From assembly GCA_024234055.1 (NCBI GenBank), contig JACKOW010000002.1:310001-374000 (forward strand): a stretch of 64,000 nucleotides of DNA, read 5' to 3'. A program made the position numbers and the translations under genes. This document shows, piece after piece, positions 51,398-59,765 of this stretch. This stretch comes from Rhodanobacteraceae bacterium (GTDB lineage: Bacteria > Pseudomonadota > Gammaproteobacteria > Xanthomonadales > SZUA-5). How positions within the stretch are numbered: the first letter of the stretch is position 1; each line of letters starts with the position of its first letter. The notes below the pieces were generated by a model. That model ran no database searches, had not been told where the DNA came from, and worked only from the letters and a program-made list of their open reading frames with translations.

Positions 51398-53812
51398 ATG
51401 ATCAAAGCATTCACTCGTGCGCGAAAGACTCGGGCGGTCACGACCGCCCTGCCCGGCTTGCTGTTGACGGTGCTGATCGGAACGGCGGGACCAGGCTGGG
51501 CTGAGGTGCCTACGCACCCGGTGGAATCGAGCTTCCTGATGGAAAAGATGTGGGAAACCCCCCGGAGCTCAGCCGAGATTCGAGACGGGATCGAGGCGGC
51601 GCTCAAGATTCCGGACTGGCAGCTCACAGGCACCACCCGGGCCGCCACTCAGTGGTCGCGGGTTGGCGGAACCATCATCGACACCTCGATCGAGCACGAC
51701 AAGGTCGGCCGGGTCCGCAGCGCCGCCTGGGCCTGGCACAACGGCCTCGCCGAGACCACCCTGTGGGCCGGCGCGTCTTCGGGCGGACTCTATTTCCTCG
51801 GCCGTAACCCGATCATCCCCGCCTGGCGGATTTGGGTGCCGGTGAGCAATACCCTGCCGGGTTCGCCTTCTGTGGGCGCGTTCCTGGTTCGCGCGGGCAA
51901 TTCGAACCGGATTCTCGTCGGCACCGGGGACTGGGGCCGATCCGGCGACGAGGGCACCGGCCTGTACCGCACCGACGACGGCGGCGCCACCTGGATCCAC
52001 GTCAGTCTCAACCCGGAGCCATCGCACTTCTTCAAGCTGATCGCCGATCCCTCGGACCTGAGCGGTGAACGCGTTCTGGCGGCGACATCGGAGGGCGTCT
52101 TCATCTCCTCCAATTTCGGCCAGAGTTGGGCTTTCGTCTACGACGGGCCAGCCGGCGGCGGCGTCACCGACATCATCCGGGCCACCGCGTCTTCCGAGTG
52201 GATTCTCGGTGTACCGGGTACCGGTGTCGTCCACTGCAGTATCCTGACTTCGCTGTTTCACACCTGCACGGTTGGGACGGGCATCGTCGGCGAGATCAGC
52301 CGCGTCTCGGTCGCCGTCTCGCCAGCCAATCCCTCGTGGGTCTACGCTCTGGTGACCGGACCGCCGCGCAACCTCAACGGCATCTACCGTTCCGCCAACG
52401 CCGGCGCCAGCTTTGTCGACATGGACCCGCGCCCGACGACCGACCCCATTGCCTGGAACGAGGGCCATCACACCCACGCCATCGCCGTTGACCCGGCCGA
52501 CCCGAACCGGGTCATCGTCGGTCTGGCGGCTGCGCAGATGACCCTCAACGCGACCACCGCGAATACCAGCAACATCTGCTGGCGCCGCAATGTCGGCGTC
52601 ACCGGTTCGGGCTGCGACACCACCGGTCTCGACGCCGGCCACGTCGACCAGACTTCGATGGCCTTCATCCCGCAGAGCGTTGCCCCCGGCAACACCGAGG
52701 TGCTCATCACCAACGATGGCGGGATCACGGCCTACGACTGGTCCGCCGACAGCCACGACGACCGCTACAACGAGTGGGGCTTGAACATTTCCCAGACCTA
52801 CAACCCGCCGACTTTTGATCGATCACTCAGCAATCCGGACCGGCTTCTCGCGGGCCTGCAGGACAATGGCAACATCCGCATCGACCGGCAATCGACGACC
52901 GAACGCTATCGCTACCTCTTCGGCGGCGACGGCGGTCAGGTCAGCATCCACCCCAACAACGACACCCAGTTCGCGATGACCAGCGGCTTCGCCTACAACC
53001 GCTACTTCTGGCAGGGCGAGGGTCCCCAGGTCGGCATGAACGTCAACCTCCCGGGCGGCGGCACGCCGACCATGGTCTACAACCACATCATCAATCTGCC
53101 GGTGGTGTTCACCCATGACGGCCGCTATGTCTACTGGCGCTGGACCTGGGAGGGCAGCAGCGTCAACTGGCGCTACGTCAACCCCAACCACCCCCTGCCC
53201 GCCGGAATCAGCATCCAGAGCATCGAGGCCGGGAGCATCGACCCGCTGGTCATCTACATCACCGACTGGAACTCTGTCAGCAACGGCACCGCGCTCTATG
53301 TCATGGAGGAGGGCGTCACCGGCACCCTCGGTGACATGAACTGGGAGGATCGCACCCCGAGCGGGCCATTCGTGCCCGACGTGCCCACCGGCGGCTGGGC
53401 CTTCGCCGACCGATCGTCTCAACACGGATCCTATGTCTATTTTGCCACTGGCAGCCGTCGGCCATCGCGCGCCTATCTCAGCACCAACAAGGGCGGTGCC
53501 TGGTGGGACGTGACCGGCGACCTCGCGCAGAGCCTTCCCAACGTCAACTACTGGCAAGTTCTTGCCCACCCCCTGGACCACCGTCAGCTGTTCCTCGCCA
53601 CCGAGGCCGGCATCTTCCGGTCGGACAACAGTGGCCGCAACTGGTACCGCTACATGGACGGCTTGCCAGCGGTCGTCAAGGTGCGGGGCATGCAGATCCA
53701 CTCCACGGGCCCCGATGATGTGGACCTCATCATTGCAACCTGGGGGCACGGTTTCTGGGAACGCACCGTGGAGTTCGCCGATGCGCTCTTCAGCAACGGA
53801 TTCGAGAGCTGA
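51398..53812 (+). CDS. Secreted BNR/sialidase-like repeat protein with ALFSNGFES tail
   Basis: An 804-residue exported protein. The ATG at 51398 follows CGGGAG and starts MIKAFTRARKTRAVTTALPG, a signal peptide cleaved after GWA near residue 35. The body has many BNR/Asp-box blades (RTDDGGATWIHVSL, SSNFGQSWAFVY, STNKGGAWWDVTGD, RSDNSGRNWYRYMD), forming a VPS10- or sialidase-like propeller with no obvious catalytic set. It ends in ALFSNGFES. A likely surface or extracellular adhesive or binding protein. The region 51122-51397 before it holds no gene. Confidence 0.88.
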   Translation: MIKAFTRARKTRAVTTALPGLLLTVLIGTAGPGWAEVPTHPVESSFLMEKMWETPRSSAEIRDGIEAALKIPDWQLTGTTRAATQWSRVGGTIIDTSIEHDKVGRVRSAAWAWHNGLAETTLWAGASSGGLYFLGRNPIIPAWRIWVPVSNTLPGSPSVGAFLVRAGNSNRILVGTGDWGRSGDEGTGLYRTDDGGATWIHVSLNPEPSHFFKLIADPSDLSGERVLAATSEGVFISSNFGQSWAFVYDGPAGGGVTDIIRATASSEWILGVPGTGVVHCSILTSLFHTCTVGTGIVGEISRVSVAVSPANPSWVYALVTGPPRNLNGIYRSANAGASFVDMDPRPTTDPIAWNEGHHTHAIAVDPADPNRVIVGLAAAQMTLNATTANTSNICWRRNVGVTGSGCDTTGLDAGHVDQTSMAFIPQSVAPGNTEVLITNDGGITAYDWSADSHDDRYNEWGLNISQTYNPPTFDRSLSNPDRLLAGLQDNGNIRIDRQSTTERYRYLFGGDGGQVSIHPNNDTQFAMTSGFAYNRYFWQGEGPQVGMNVNLPGGGTPTMVYNHIINLPVVFTHDGRYVYWRWTWEGSSVNWRYVNPNHPLPAGISIQSIEAGSIDPLVIYITDWNSVSNGTALYVMEEGVTGTLGDMNWEDRTPSGPFVPDVPTGGWAFADRSSQHGSYVYFATGSRRPSRAYLSTNKGGAWWDVTGDLAQSLPNVNYWQVLAHPLDHRQLFLATEAGIFRSDNSGRNWYRYMDGLPAVVKVRGMQIHSTGPDDVDLIIATWGHGFWERTVEFADALFSNGFES

Positions 53813-53934
53813 TCGACAACGCCCTGTGAACGCCGGGGAACGCTTCCGGGCCGATTGCGGCAGCAGGCAGGCCAAGGGGCCGACAGGCGCTGGATGGCGT
53901 CCGGAAGGGGCTATCGCCAACATCCGGCGTCCTC

Positions 53935-54270
53935 ATGCATGCCGATAACCAGAAGCCCGCTCCTGCTGCCCAGCCCAGCACCGAGCAGGAACCGGCGATC
54001 CCTGAGTTGAGCGGAGAGACGAAGGCCGACGGGGCATTGCTGTCAGACATCTACTTCCAGGTCGCGGTGGCCTTTGAATCCAGCTTCGAGTGCGCGCCCG
54101 AACACATCACCATGTCGGTGGAACGGGTCGAACGCACTGCCGAAGGCGCGATCCGCGAAGTGGAAGAGACCTGGGTCGCCCAGGGCTGCAGCCGGAAACA
54201 GGCCTATCGGATCCTGACCCGTCCCAGTTCCGCAGGCGGCGTCGACCTCTCGGTGACCGAGCGGAAATAG
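53935..54270 (+). CDS. Small acidic hypothetical protein
   Basis: A 111-residue protein starting MHADNQKPAPAAQPSTEQEP. The first 35 residues are low-complexity and disordered; the rest (VAVAFESSFECAPEHITMSV, ERVERTAEGAIREVEETWVA) forms a helix-rich domain. No family is recognised. It lies between a secreted propeller gene and a sigma-factor remnant. The frame looks coding, but no ribosome binding site stands out. Confidence 0.5.
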   Translation: MHADNQKPAPAAQPSTEQEPAIPELSGETKADGALLSDIYFQVAVAFESSFECAPEHITMSVERVERTAEGAIREVEETWVAQGCSRKQAYRILTRPSSAGGVDLSVTERK

Positions 54271-54802
54271 GCCGATCCAGCCGGGGACTGACGATGGACC
54301 AGCGCCTCTCAGGCCGCAGGTGTTGGTTGATCTTCCCAGATCAGCATCGAACGTCCCCATCCTGAAGTGAGCGCAGACGATTCGTGCAAGGTGCTGATCC
54401 AGATGCGCCATCGCCTCGCCCGGTTTCGGGCGATGCAAGGCGCATCGGCCCGCAGATACAATCGGGGCAATCCTGGAAGAACGAATCACCGCCATGAGCG
54501 CAGGCCCGATCACCCAGCTCTTGCGTGCGCGGGTCGCCGGTGAGGGTGGCGCTCAGCGGGTCGAATCGGCCAGGTCGGCTTGGCCCGACATAGCAGGAAC
54601 AGCGTGAGGATCACCTGGATCCACGTTCGCAGCGAAACGCCAGGAATGGGATGTGGCCCCGGGTGGTCATTGCGCGTGCAAGATCACGGTTGAACTGTCC
54701 TGATCAGACGCAACGCAGACGATACTGTGGTCGCTCTGGTTTGCGTCCTTTGTGGAAAATCTTATTGTTCAATTGCTTGCGATATTTTTGGCGGGCGCAG
54801 CT
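54271..54802. other. Gap with sigma-factor remnant and A+T-rich tail
   Basis: About 530 bp. It holds the ECF-like remnant at 54494-54607. The last 100 bp (54,720-54,802) are A+T-richer and immediately follow the response-regulator stop on the minus strand, without a clear terminator hairpin. Confidence 0.4.
54494..54607 (+). pseudogene. Possible 5' fragment of an ECF sigma factor
   Basis: ATG 54494 opens a 37-residue frame: MSAGPITQLLRARVAGEGGA, then QRVESARSAWPDIAGTA and a stop. ITQLLxxxxxGxxxA is the start of TIGR02999-type ECF sigma factors (compare ITQLIHRAATGDRAAFDA at 10668 and ITQCLQRWKAGDRAALDE at 34867). Homology ends after about 25 residues. The position next to a tail-bearing gene mirrors the two intact sigma genes, but the similarity is short. 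Confidence 0.35.
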
Positions 54803-55498
54803 TCAACTGCGATCGCTATTTCCAGTCACCTGGATCGCGTACTTGTAGCCGGCTCCATACACGGTCTGTATCGGATCGGCCTCCGGCGCGACTTCCTGCA
54901 GCTTGCGCCGCAGATTCTTGATGTGGGTGTCAACCGTGCGGTCGGTGACGACACGATGATCGAGGTACAGCAGATCCAGCAGTTGCGCCCGGCTGTAGAC
55001 CCGCCCCGGCTGCTCAACCAGTACATACAGCAATCGGAATTCGCCGACGGTCAGTGTCAGTCGCTGCCCGCGGAAACTGGCCTCGAAACGCACAGGGTCG
55101 AGCATGAATTCGGTTTCGGCTGCCGATCCAGCAGACGCCCGGCGCAACAGCCCGCGAACCCGCACCACAACCTCACGCAGACTGAAGGGTTTGCAGATGT
55201 AGTCGTCAGCGCCCAGATCCAGCCCCAGCAGGCGGTCGATCTCCTCGACGCGGGCGGTGATCATGATCACCGGCACGGTGGAAAAGGTCCGCAGCTCGCG
55301 GCAGATCGACAAACCATCGCGTCCCGGCAGCATCAGGTCGAGCAGCACCAGATCGGGATTCTGCTCGCGGATCCAGGCGATGACCTCAGTGCCTTCGCTG
55401 AGCACACTAACGCGATGGCCCTCGCTGCTCAGAAAATCGCGCAACAGCGAGGCAATCTTGGCTTCGTCTTCGACGATCAGGATGTGAGCGCTTTTCAT
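54803..55498 (-). CDS. OmpR-family response regulator (BaeR-like)
   Basis: A 231-residue regulator. Receiver domain: acidic pocket VEDE, phospho-acceptor Asp54 in LVLLDLMLPGRDG, and the conserved YICKPF lysine. The C-terminal winged helix (LTVGEFRLLYVLVEQPGRVY, RTVDTHIKNLRRKL) binds DNA. Its start overlaps the sensor kinase stop by one base (TGATG). Sequence and partners fit the BaeR envelope-stress class. It probably controls the divergent Spy-like/DUF1996 operon. Confidence 0.93.
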   Translation of the reverse strand: MKSAHILIVEDEAKIASLLRDFLSSEGHRVSVLSEGTEVIAWIREQNPDLVLLDLMLPGRDGLSICRELRTFSTVPVIMITARVEEIDRLLGLDLGADDYICKPFSLREVVVRVRGLLRRASAGSAAETEFMLDPVRFEASFRGQRLTLTVGEFRLLYVLVEQPGRVYSRAQLLDLLYLDHRVVTDRTVDTHIKNLRRKLQEVAPEADPIQTVYGAGYKYAIQVTGNSDRS

Positions 55499-56964
55499 CA
55501 GGCAGGCTCCAGCGGAATGCTCAGCTCCACGCGCAGCCCGCCCAGCGGCGAGGCGGAGGCTTCGATACGCGCGCCATGTGCTTCGGCGATGGCCTTGCAG
55601 ATGGCCAGTCCCAGTCCGGCGCCGCCGCCGGCACGGCTGCGCGAACGCTCGACTCGAAAAAAGCGCTCGAACAGTTGTTCGAGTTGCTCAGGCTCCACGC
55701 CCGGCGGCGTGTCGTCGATGCGCAGCCGGGCCCAGCCGCCCTCGCGACTGGCGCACACTTCGATGCGGCCGCCACGATCGCTGTAGCGACAAGCGTTGAC
55801 CAGCAGGTTGTCGCAGAGTTGTCGCAAGCGCCTGGGATCGGCGCGCACCGGCAGCCGTTCCGGCCCCGCGCTCAAGGACACGGCAAGCCCGGCTTCGTCC
55901 AGGGCACGCTGGTGCGCGGCCACGGCATCACCCAGCAGTTCCCGCAGGTCAATGGTATCGAAGCGATATTCCAGCGCACCAAGATCGGCCAGACTAAGCT
56001 GAAACAAATCATCGATCAGCGCCGACAGCTGCTCGGCCTCGGCGCTCAGCGAGCGCAGCGCATCGGCATCAGGCGCGCGCACGCCGCAGGTCAGCGCTTC
56101 GAGCTCGCCACGGATGACCGTCAGCGGCGTGCGCAGCTCGTGGGAGACATCGGCCATCCACTGCTGACGCAGATGGCGGTTGCGCGCCTGCAGTTCAGAC
56201 AGCCGGTTGAAGTCCCGGGCCAGCTCGGCCAGCTCGTCGCGCCCGCGCACCTCGACCGGCGGCGCGTCATTCCCGGCTGCCAGCGCATGCGCGGCCTTGA
56301 CCACCGATCGCAGCGGACGCGTGAACTGCCGCGCCAGCAGCAGCGACAGCGGCAGGGCCAGCGCCACGACGCCGATGGCCGTCAGCGTCATGGCCTGAGT
56401 CTGCTGCCGGGCAAAGGCCAGATCGGCAGCGTCGTTGAGCTGCGGCAGAGCGGCCAGTACCAGGTGTCCGACCACGGCTCCATTCACTGCGACAGCGAGC
56501 GCTTCTCCGCCTGCAAGGCGCAGATTTCCGGCGATGTCACGGCCCTGTCCATCCTGCAATTTGAGTCGGGCGAAGAAATCGATGGCGCTGGACTTCGGCG
56601 GTGGCGGACGGATTGGCCCGGCCCCTGGCGAACGCTCAGCCCGCGGCGGCCGGCGGCCATCGCGTTGCCGCGCGGGTGCTTCCATCGGGGCTTCGCCCTC
56701 CGCCGCGCTGCCCGCTACCGCACGCAGTACCTGACGGCGAAAACGTCCCTGGGTGCCCGCAAGCGATTCGAAGCTGCCCTCTCGCAGGTACAAAGCCGAG
56801 AGCTGCTCGACCACGGCCTCTGCCCGGCTCCGGTCCAGACCATTGACGTAATCGAGCAGGCCATGTCCAAACACCCGCTGCTGCGCCCACAGAGTCAGCA
56901 GCTGGCTGCCGAGCACCAGCGCCGTCAGCACCAGGAACAGACGTTGCCATACGCGCAGTCGCAT
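55498..56964 (-). CDS. Sensor histidine kinase (BaeS-like)
   Basis: A 488-residue kinase starting MRLRVWQRLFLVLTALVLGS. Two membrane helices (about 6-26 and 190-210) frame a ~160-residue periplasmic domain rich in Pro and Arg. The HAMP linker (LARQFTRPLRSVVKAAHALA) leads to the H-box VSHELRTPLTVIRGE, then N-box LLVNACRYSD, D/F boxes and G-box GGAGLGLAICKAIAEAHG. All catalytic motifs are present. The start is ATG 56964, with a long divergent promoter region (56965-57137) shared with the Spy-like gene. Confidence 0.93.
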   Translation of the reverse strand: MRLRVWQRLFLVLTALVLGSQLLTLWAQQRVFGHGLLDYVNGLDRSRAEAVVEQLSALYLREGSFESLAGTQGRFRRQVLRAVAGSAAEGEAPMEAPARQRDGRRPPRAERSPGAGPIRPPPPKSSAIDFFARLKLQDGQGRDIAGNLRLAGGEALAVAVNGAVVGHLVLAALPQLNDAADLAFARQQTQAMTLTAIGVVALALPLSLLLARQFTRPLRSVVKAAHALAAGNDAPPVEVRGRDELAELARDFNRLSELQARNRHLRQQWMADVSHELRTPLTVIRGELEALTCGVRAPDADALRSLSAEAEQLSALIDDLFQLSLADLGALEYRFDTIDLRELLGDAVAAHQRALDEAGLAVSLSAGPERLPVRADPRRLRQLCDNLLVNACRYSDRGGRIEVCASREGGWARLRIDDTPPGVEPEQLEQLFERFFRVERSRSRAGGGAGLGLAICKAIAEAHGARIEASASPLGGLRVELSIPLEPA

Positions 56965-57137
56965 CGATCGGTATCCGGGTCGGTTCTCGCCTGCCGAGAC
57001 AGTAACCACTTGTTCCTCTGCGCAACAGGCGGCGTCAGCAAACTCCACAATTTCCTCACCGCGTGCTCGAATTCGAAGCACAGAAGTTGCCGATCGTCTG
57101 CTTGCCGGAGATCGCCGGCCCAAGCAGGGACATCACC

Positions 57138-57491
57138 ATGTTCAACTCCGCAAACAGGCTGCACACCTTCGCTGCACTGCTGCTCGCCAGCTCCATGAGC
57201 TGGGCTGCACCAGCGGCTCCACGACCGGCCCTCGACGAGCTGGTACAGGCGCTGGAATTGACGCCGGAGCAGCAGGCACCGGTGCGCTCATTGTTCGAGC
57301 AGGCACGCGCTGACCGCGAAGCCAGCAGACGATCGACTCGCGCCGAGCGGATGGCCAGACGCGAATCGCTGGATCGCGAACTGGCCACACTGTTGTCACC
57401 GGCGCAGTTCGAGCGCCTGCAGGCCTGGCGGCAAGCGCATCCACGACCGGATCGGCCGCAGCGACCCCAGAAGCCGGGAGCAGCGCAATGA
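57138..57491 (+). CDS. Spy/CpxP-like periplasmic protein
   Basis: A 117-residue protein with a signal peptide (MFNSANRLHTFAALLLASSM, SWA) and an Arg/Glu-rich helical mature part. LELTPEQQAPVRSLFEQARA matches the LTxxQ motif of Spy/CpxP proteins, and AQFERLQAWR a second helix. Spy-family proteins are periplasmic chaperones, and CpxP/Spy genes are targets of the Cpx/Bae envelope-stress systems; here the BaeSR-like pair is divergent, which fits. The last codons overlap the next gene (ATGA). ATG 57138 is chosen for the signal peptide. Confidence 0.82.
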   Translation: MFNSANRLHTFAALLLASSMSWAAPAAPRPALDELVQALELTPEQQAPVRSLFEQARADREASRRSTRAERMARRESLDRELATLLSPAQFERLQAWRQAHPRPDRPQRPQKPGAAQ

Positions 57492-59659
57492 AAAGCCTGT
57501 GGATTCTGCCTGGCTGCCTGCTGCTCCTGACCGCCAGCCTGGCCCAGGCGCAGTCGGCGCCGGTTACCGTGCTCGTGCATGAGCCGGCCAACACCAGCAG
57601 CGACGACTACGCCCGCTTCGAGTTCAGCGCCGGCGCTGTGCAGGGCTACGAGTGCGCGCTCGATGATGCCGCGTTCGCCCCTTGCAGCAGCCCGCATACG
57701 CTGCTGGCGCTGGCGCAGGGCAGCCACCGTTTCGCCGTGCGTGCCTATACCCTGGACGGTCAGCGCGGACCGGCCATCACCCACAGCTGGACGGTCACCA
57801 GCGTGTATGCCGGCGCCAACAGTGATCTGATTCCCACCACGCAACAACCCGCCGCTGCAGCGCCCAACAGCTGGCGCGGCATCTTCCGCATCAACTGCGC
57901 CTTTGCCCACAGTGCCTACGACGATCCGATCGTGTTTCCGGGCCAGGCCTATGCCGCCCACCAGCACAGTTTCTACGGTTTTCTGGGTCTCAGCTACGCC
58001 ACCACCATCGAGTCGCTGTACGCCGCCGAGGACGTTCACGATGGCCACGTATCCAGCTGCCAGGGCAACCGCCTGAATCGCAGCGCCTACTGGGTACCGA
58101 CCCTGCTGGCGCCGCTGTACACCAACGGCGAGCGCGCACTTGACGAGCGCGGCCAGCCGGCCTGGACTGTGGTCCCGGCGGTGGTCGGCAATGACGAGGA
58201 GGCGCACGAGGTCTTCTACTACTCCGCCGGCATCGACGATCTCAGCGCGATCCAGCCGATCCCGACCGGCCTGCGCATGATTGCCGGCGACATGCGGGTG
58301 ATGCCGGGCGGCACGCCGCAATCAAGCAGCATCGTGCGCTGGCACTGCCAGTCCTGGAACTCCAGTGATGCCGGAAATCCGCGCTGGTCGGCGACCATTC
58401 CCGAATGCGTGGCGCCAGACCGGCTGCGCTTCGACATCTTCTTCCCCAGCTGCTGGAACGGTGTCGATCTCGACAGCGCTGACCACAAGAGCCACCTTGC
58501 CTATCCAATCACCGTCGGGCAGACCACGCTCTGCCCTGACACGCATCCGGTGCCGATCCTGCGCGTGAGCTATCACTATGCCTTTGGCGTGCGCCCCGAG
58601 AACGCCGATCCGACCACCCGCAGCTCGCGTGGCTGGCGACTGGCGTCGGATATGTACACGGTGACGGCCACCGACGCCGGCGGCCTGTCGCTGCACGGCG
58701 ACTGGATGAACGGTTGGCACCATGAAGTGCTGCAGACCGTGCTCGATTCCTGCGTCAAGCGCGGTCTCGACTGCCACGACGGCAACCTGGCCAACGGCTA
58801 TCGACTGTCCGGAACCACCGACGGCAGGGGAGATCTCCCCGACGTCATCGCGGAGGGCCTGGGGCCCAAGCATATGACCACCGCTGCACCCACACGCGGC
58901 TTGTGGTGGGACCGTTCGCGGCCAGGGCACGGCTTCGATCTGCAACGGGCCGACGATCAGTACGCGCTGATCCTGTACACCTACGGCGGCGATGGCGCCC
59001 CGCTGTGGTACCTCGGTACGGCCGCGATGCTGGGTCAGGCATTCGCGCCGGAACTGCACCGTTACGATTACGCGCTGACCCGTGCGCCGAGGCAGCGCTC
59101 ACTGCCGGACAGCGCCACGCTGCTGACGCTGCGTTTCGACAACGCGGCATCTCATCCCAGTTGCCGCGACGGCACCGATCGCAGCGATGCCAGCGAACTG
59201 GCGGTGCTGGACCTGGTGATCGACCAACGCCGGGTGAGCTGGTGCGTCGAGCCCATCCAATATGCTCAGGCAGCGGCACTACCCGATTACACCGGGCTGT
59301 GGTTCAGTCCGGACGACGCCGGCTGGGGCTTGTCGCTGGCCACCGGCGCCAATCCCGGCGCCGTGGTCGCGGCCGCCGTGCTCTACGCCTACGACAACGA
59401 CGGTCAGGGACGCTGGCTGATCGGCAGCACCCAGGCCACTGCAGCCGGCCTGCTTCCGGCCATCGAACTGACCGGCTTCAGCGGGCCGTGTCCGGGCTGC
59501 CCGACCACGCCGCTGCAGTCCTTTGCCGCGGGAACGCTGCAGTTGCATCTGTCTGATTCGGCCGCGGCCAGCAGCATCGACGTCCATGCCCTGATGCGAG
59601 CCACGGACGCCACCCGCTGGGCCCGGCAAGCGACGCCCATCTCGCGCCTGAGCGACTGA
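57488..59659 (+). CDS. Secreted DUF1996 protein with two GLWW repeats
   Basis: A 723-residue exported protein. Signal peptide MKSLWILPGCLLLLTASLAQ, AQ. Residues 95-400 contain DUF1996 (FRINCAFAHSAYDDPIVFPG, AHQHSFYGF), a domain seen in secreted carbohydrate-binding-type proteins. Residues 470-700 hold two copies of a repeat beginning GLWWDRSRPGHGFDLQRADD and GLWFSPDDAGWGLSLATGAN, each ending in a Tyr/Trp-rich strand (LILYTYGGDGAPLWYLG). It has no FANGFE tail (ends ISRLSD). Translationally coupled to the Spy-like gene. Confidence 0.87.
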   Translation: MKSLWILPGCLLLLTASLAQAQSAPVTVLVHEPANTSSDDYARFEFSAGAVQGYECALDDAAFAPCSSPHTLLALAQGSHRFAVRAYTLDGQRGPAITHSWTVTSVYAGANSDLIPTTQQPAAAAPNSWRGIFRINCAFAHSAYDDPIVFPGQAYAAHQHSFYGFLGLSYATTIESLYAAEDVHDGHVSSCQGNRLNRSAYWVPTLLAPLYTNGERALDERGQPAWTVVPAVVGNDEEAHEVFYYSAGIDDLSAIQPIPTGLRMIAGDMRVMPGGTPQSSSIVRWHCQSWNSSDAGNPRWSATIPECVAPDRLRFDIFFPSCWNGVDLDSADHKSHLAYPITVGQTTLCPDTHPVPILRVSYHYAFGVRPENADPTTRSSRGWRLASDMYTVTATDAGGLSLHGDWMNGWHHEVLQTVLDSCVKRGLDCHDGNLANGYRLSGTTDGRGDLPDVIAEGLGPKHMTTAAPTRGLWWDRSRPGHGFDLQRADDQYALILYTYGGDGAPLWYLGTAAMLGQAFAPELHRYDYALTRAPRQRSLPDSATLLTLRFDNAASHPSCRDGTDRSDASELAVLDLVIDQRRVSWCVEPIQYAQAAALPDYTGLWFSPDDAGWGLSLATGANPGAVVAAAVLYAYDNDGQGRWLIGSTQATAAGLLPAIELTGFSGPCPGCPTTPLQSFAAGTLQLHLSDSAAASSIDVHALMRATDATRWARQATPISRLSD

Positions 59660-59706
59660 GGCCACAACGGCTGGTCGACCTATCCACGCTCAGCGTCGCC
59701 GGCTTC

Positions 59707-59734
59707 ACCTTCTCCCCGGCCGCGGGGAGAAGGT
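59707..59734. terminator. Bidirectional hairpin between convergent genes
   Basis: ACCTTCTCCCC, six bases, GGGGAGAAGGT: perfect 11-bp arms. It lies between the stops of the convergent genes at 57488-59659 and 59766-62792. There is no T-run, so it may be a mRNA-stabilising hairpin or a repeat of the common CTTCTCCCC type. Confidence 0.6.
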
Positions 59735-59765
59735 CCCGGGCTGGCACATCCGCCGCCCGAATCAC

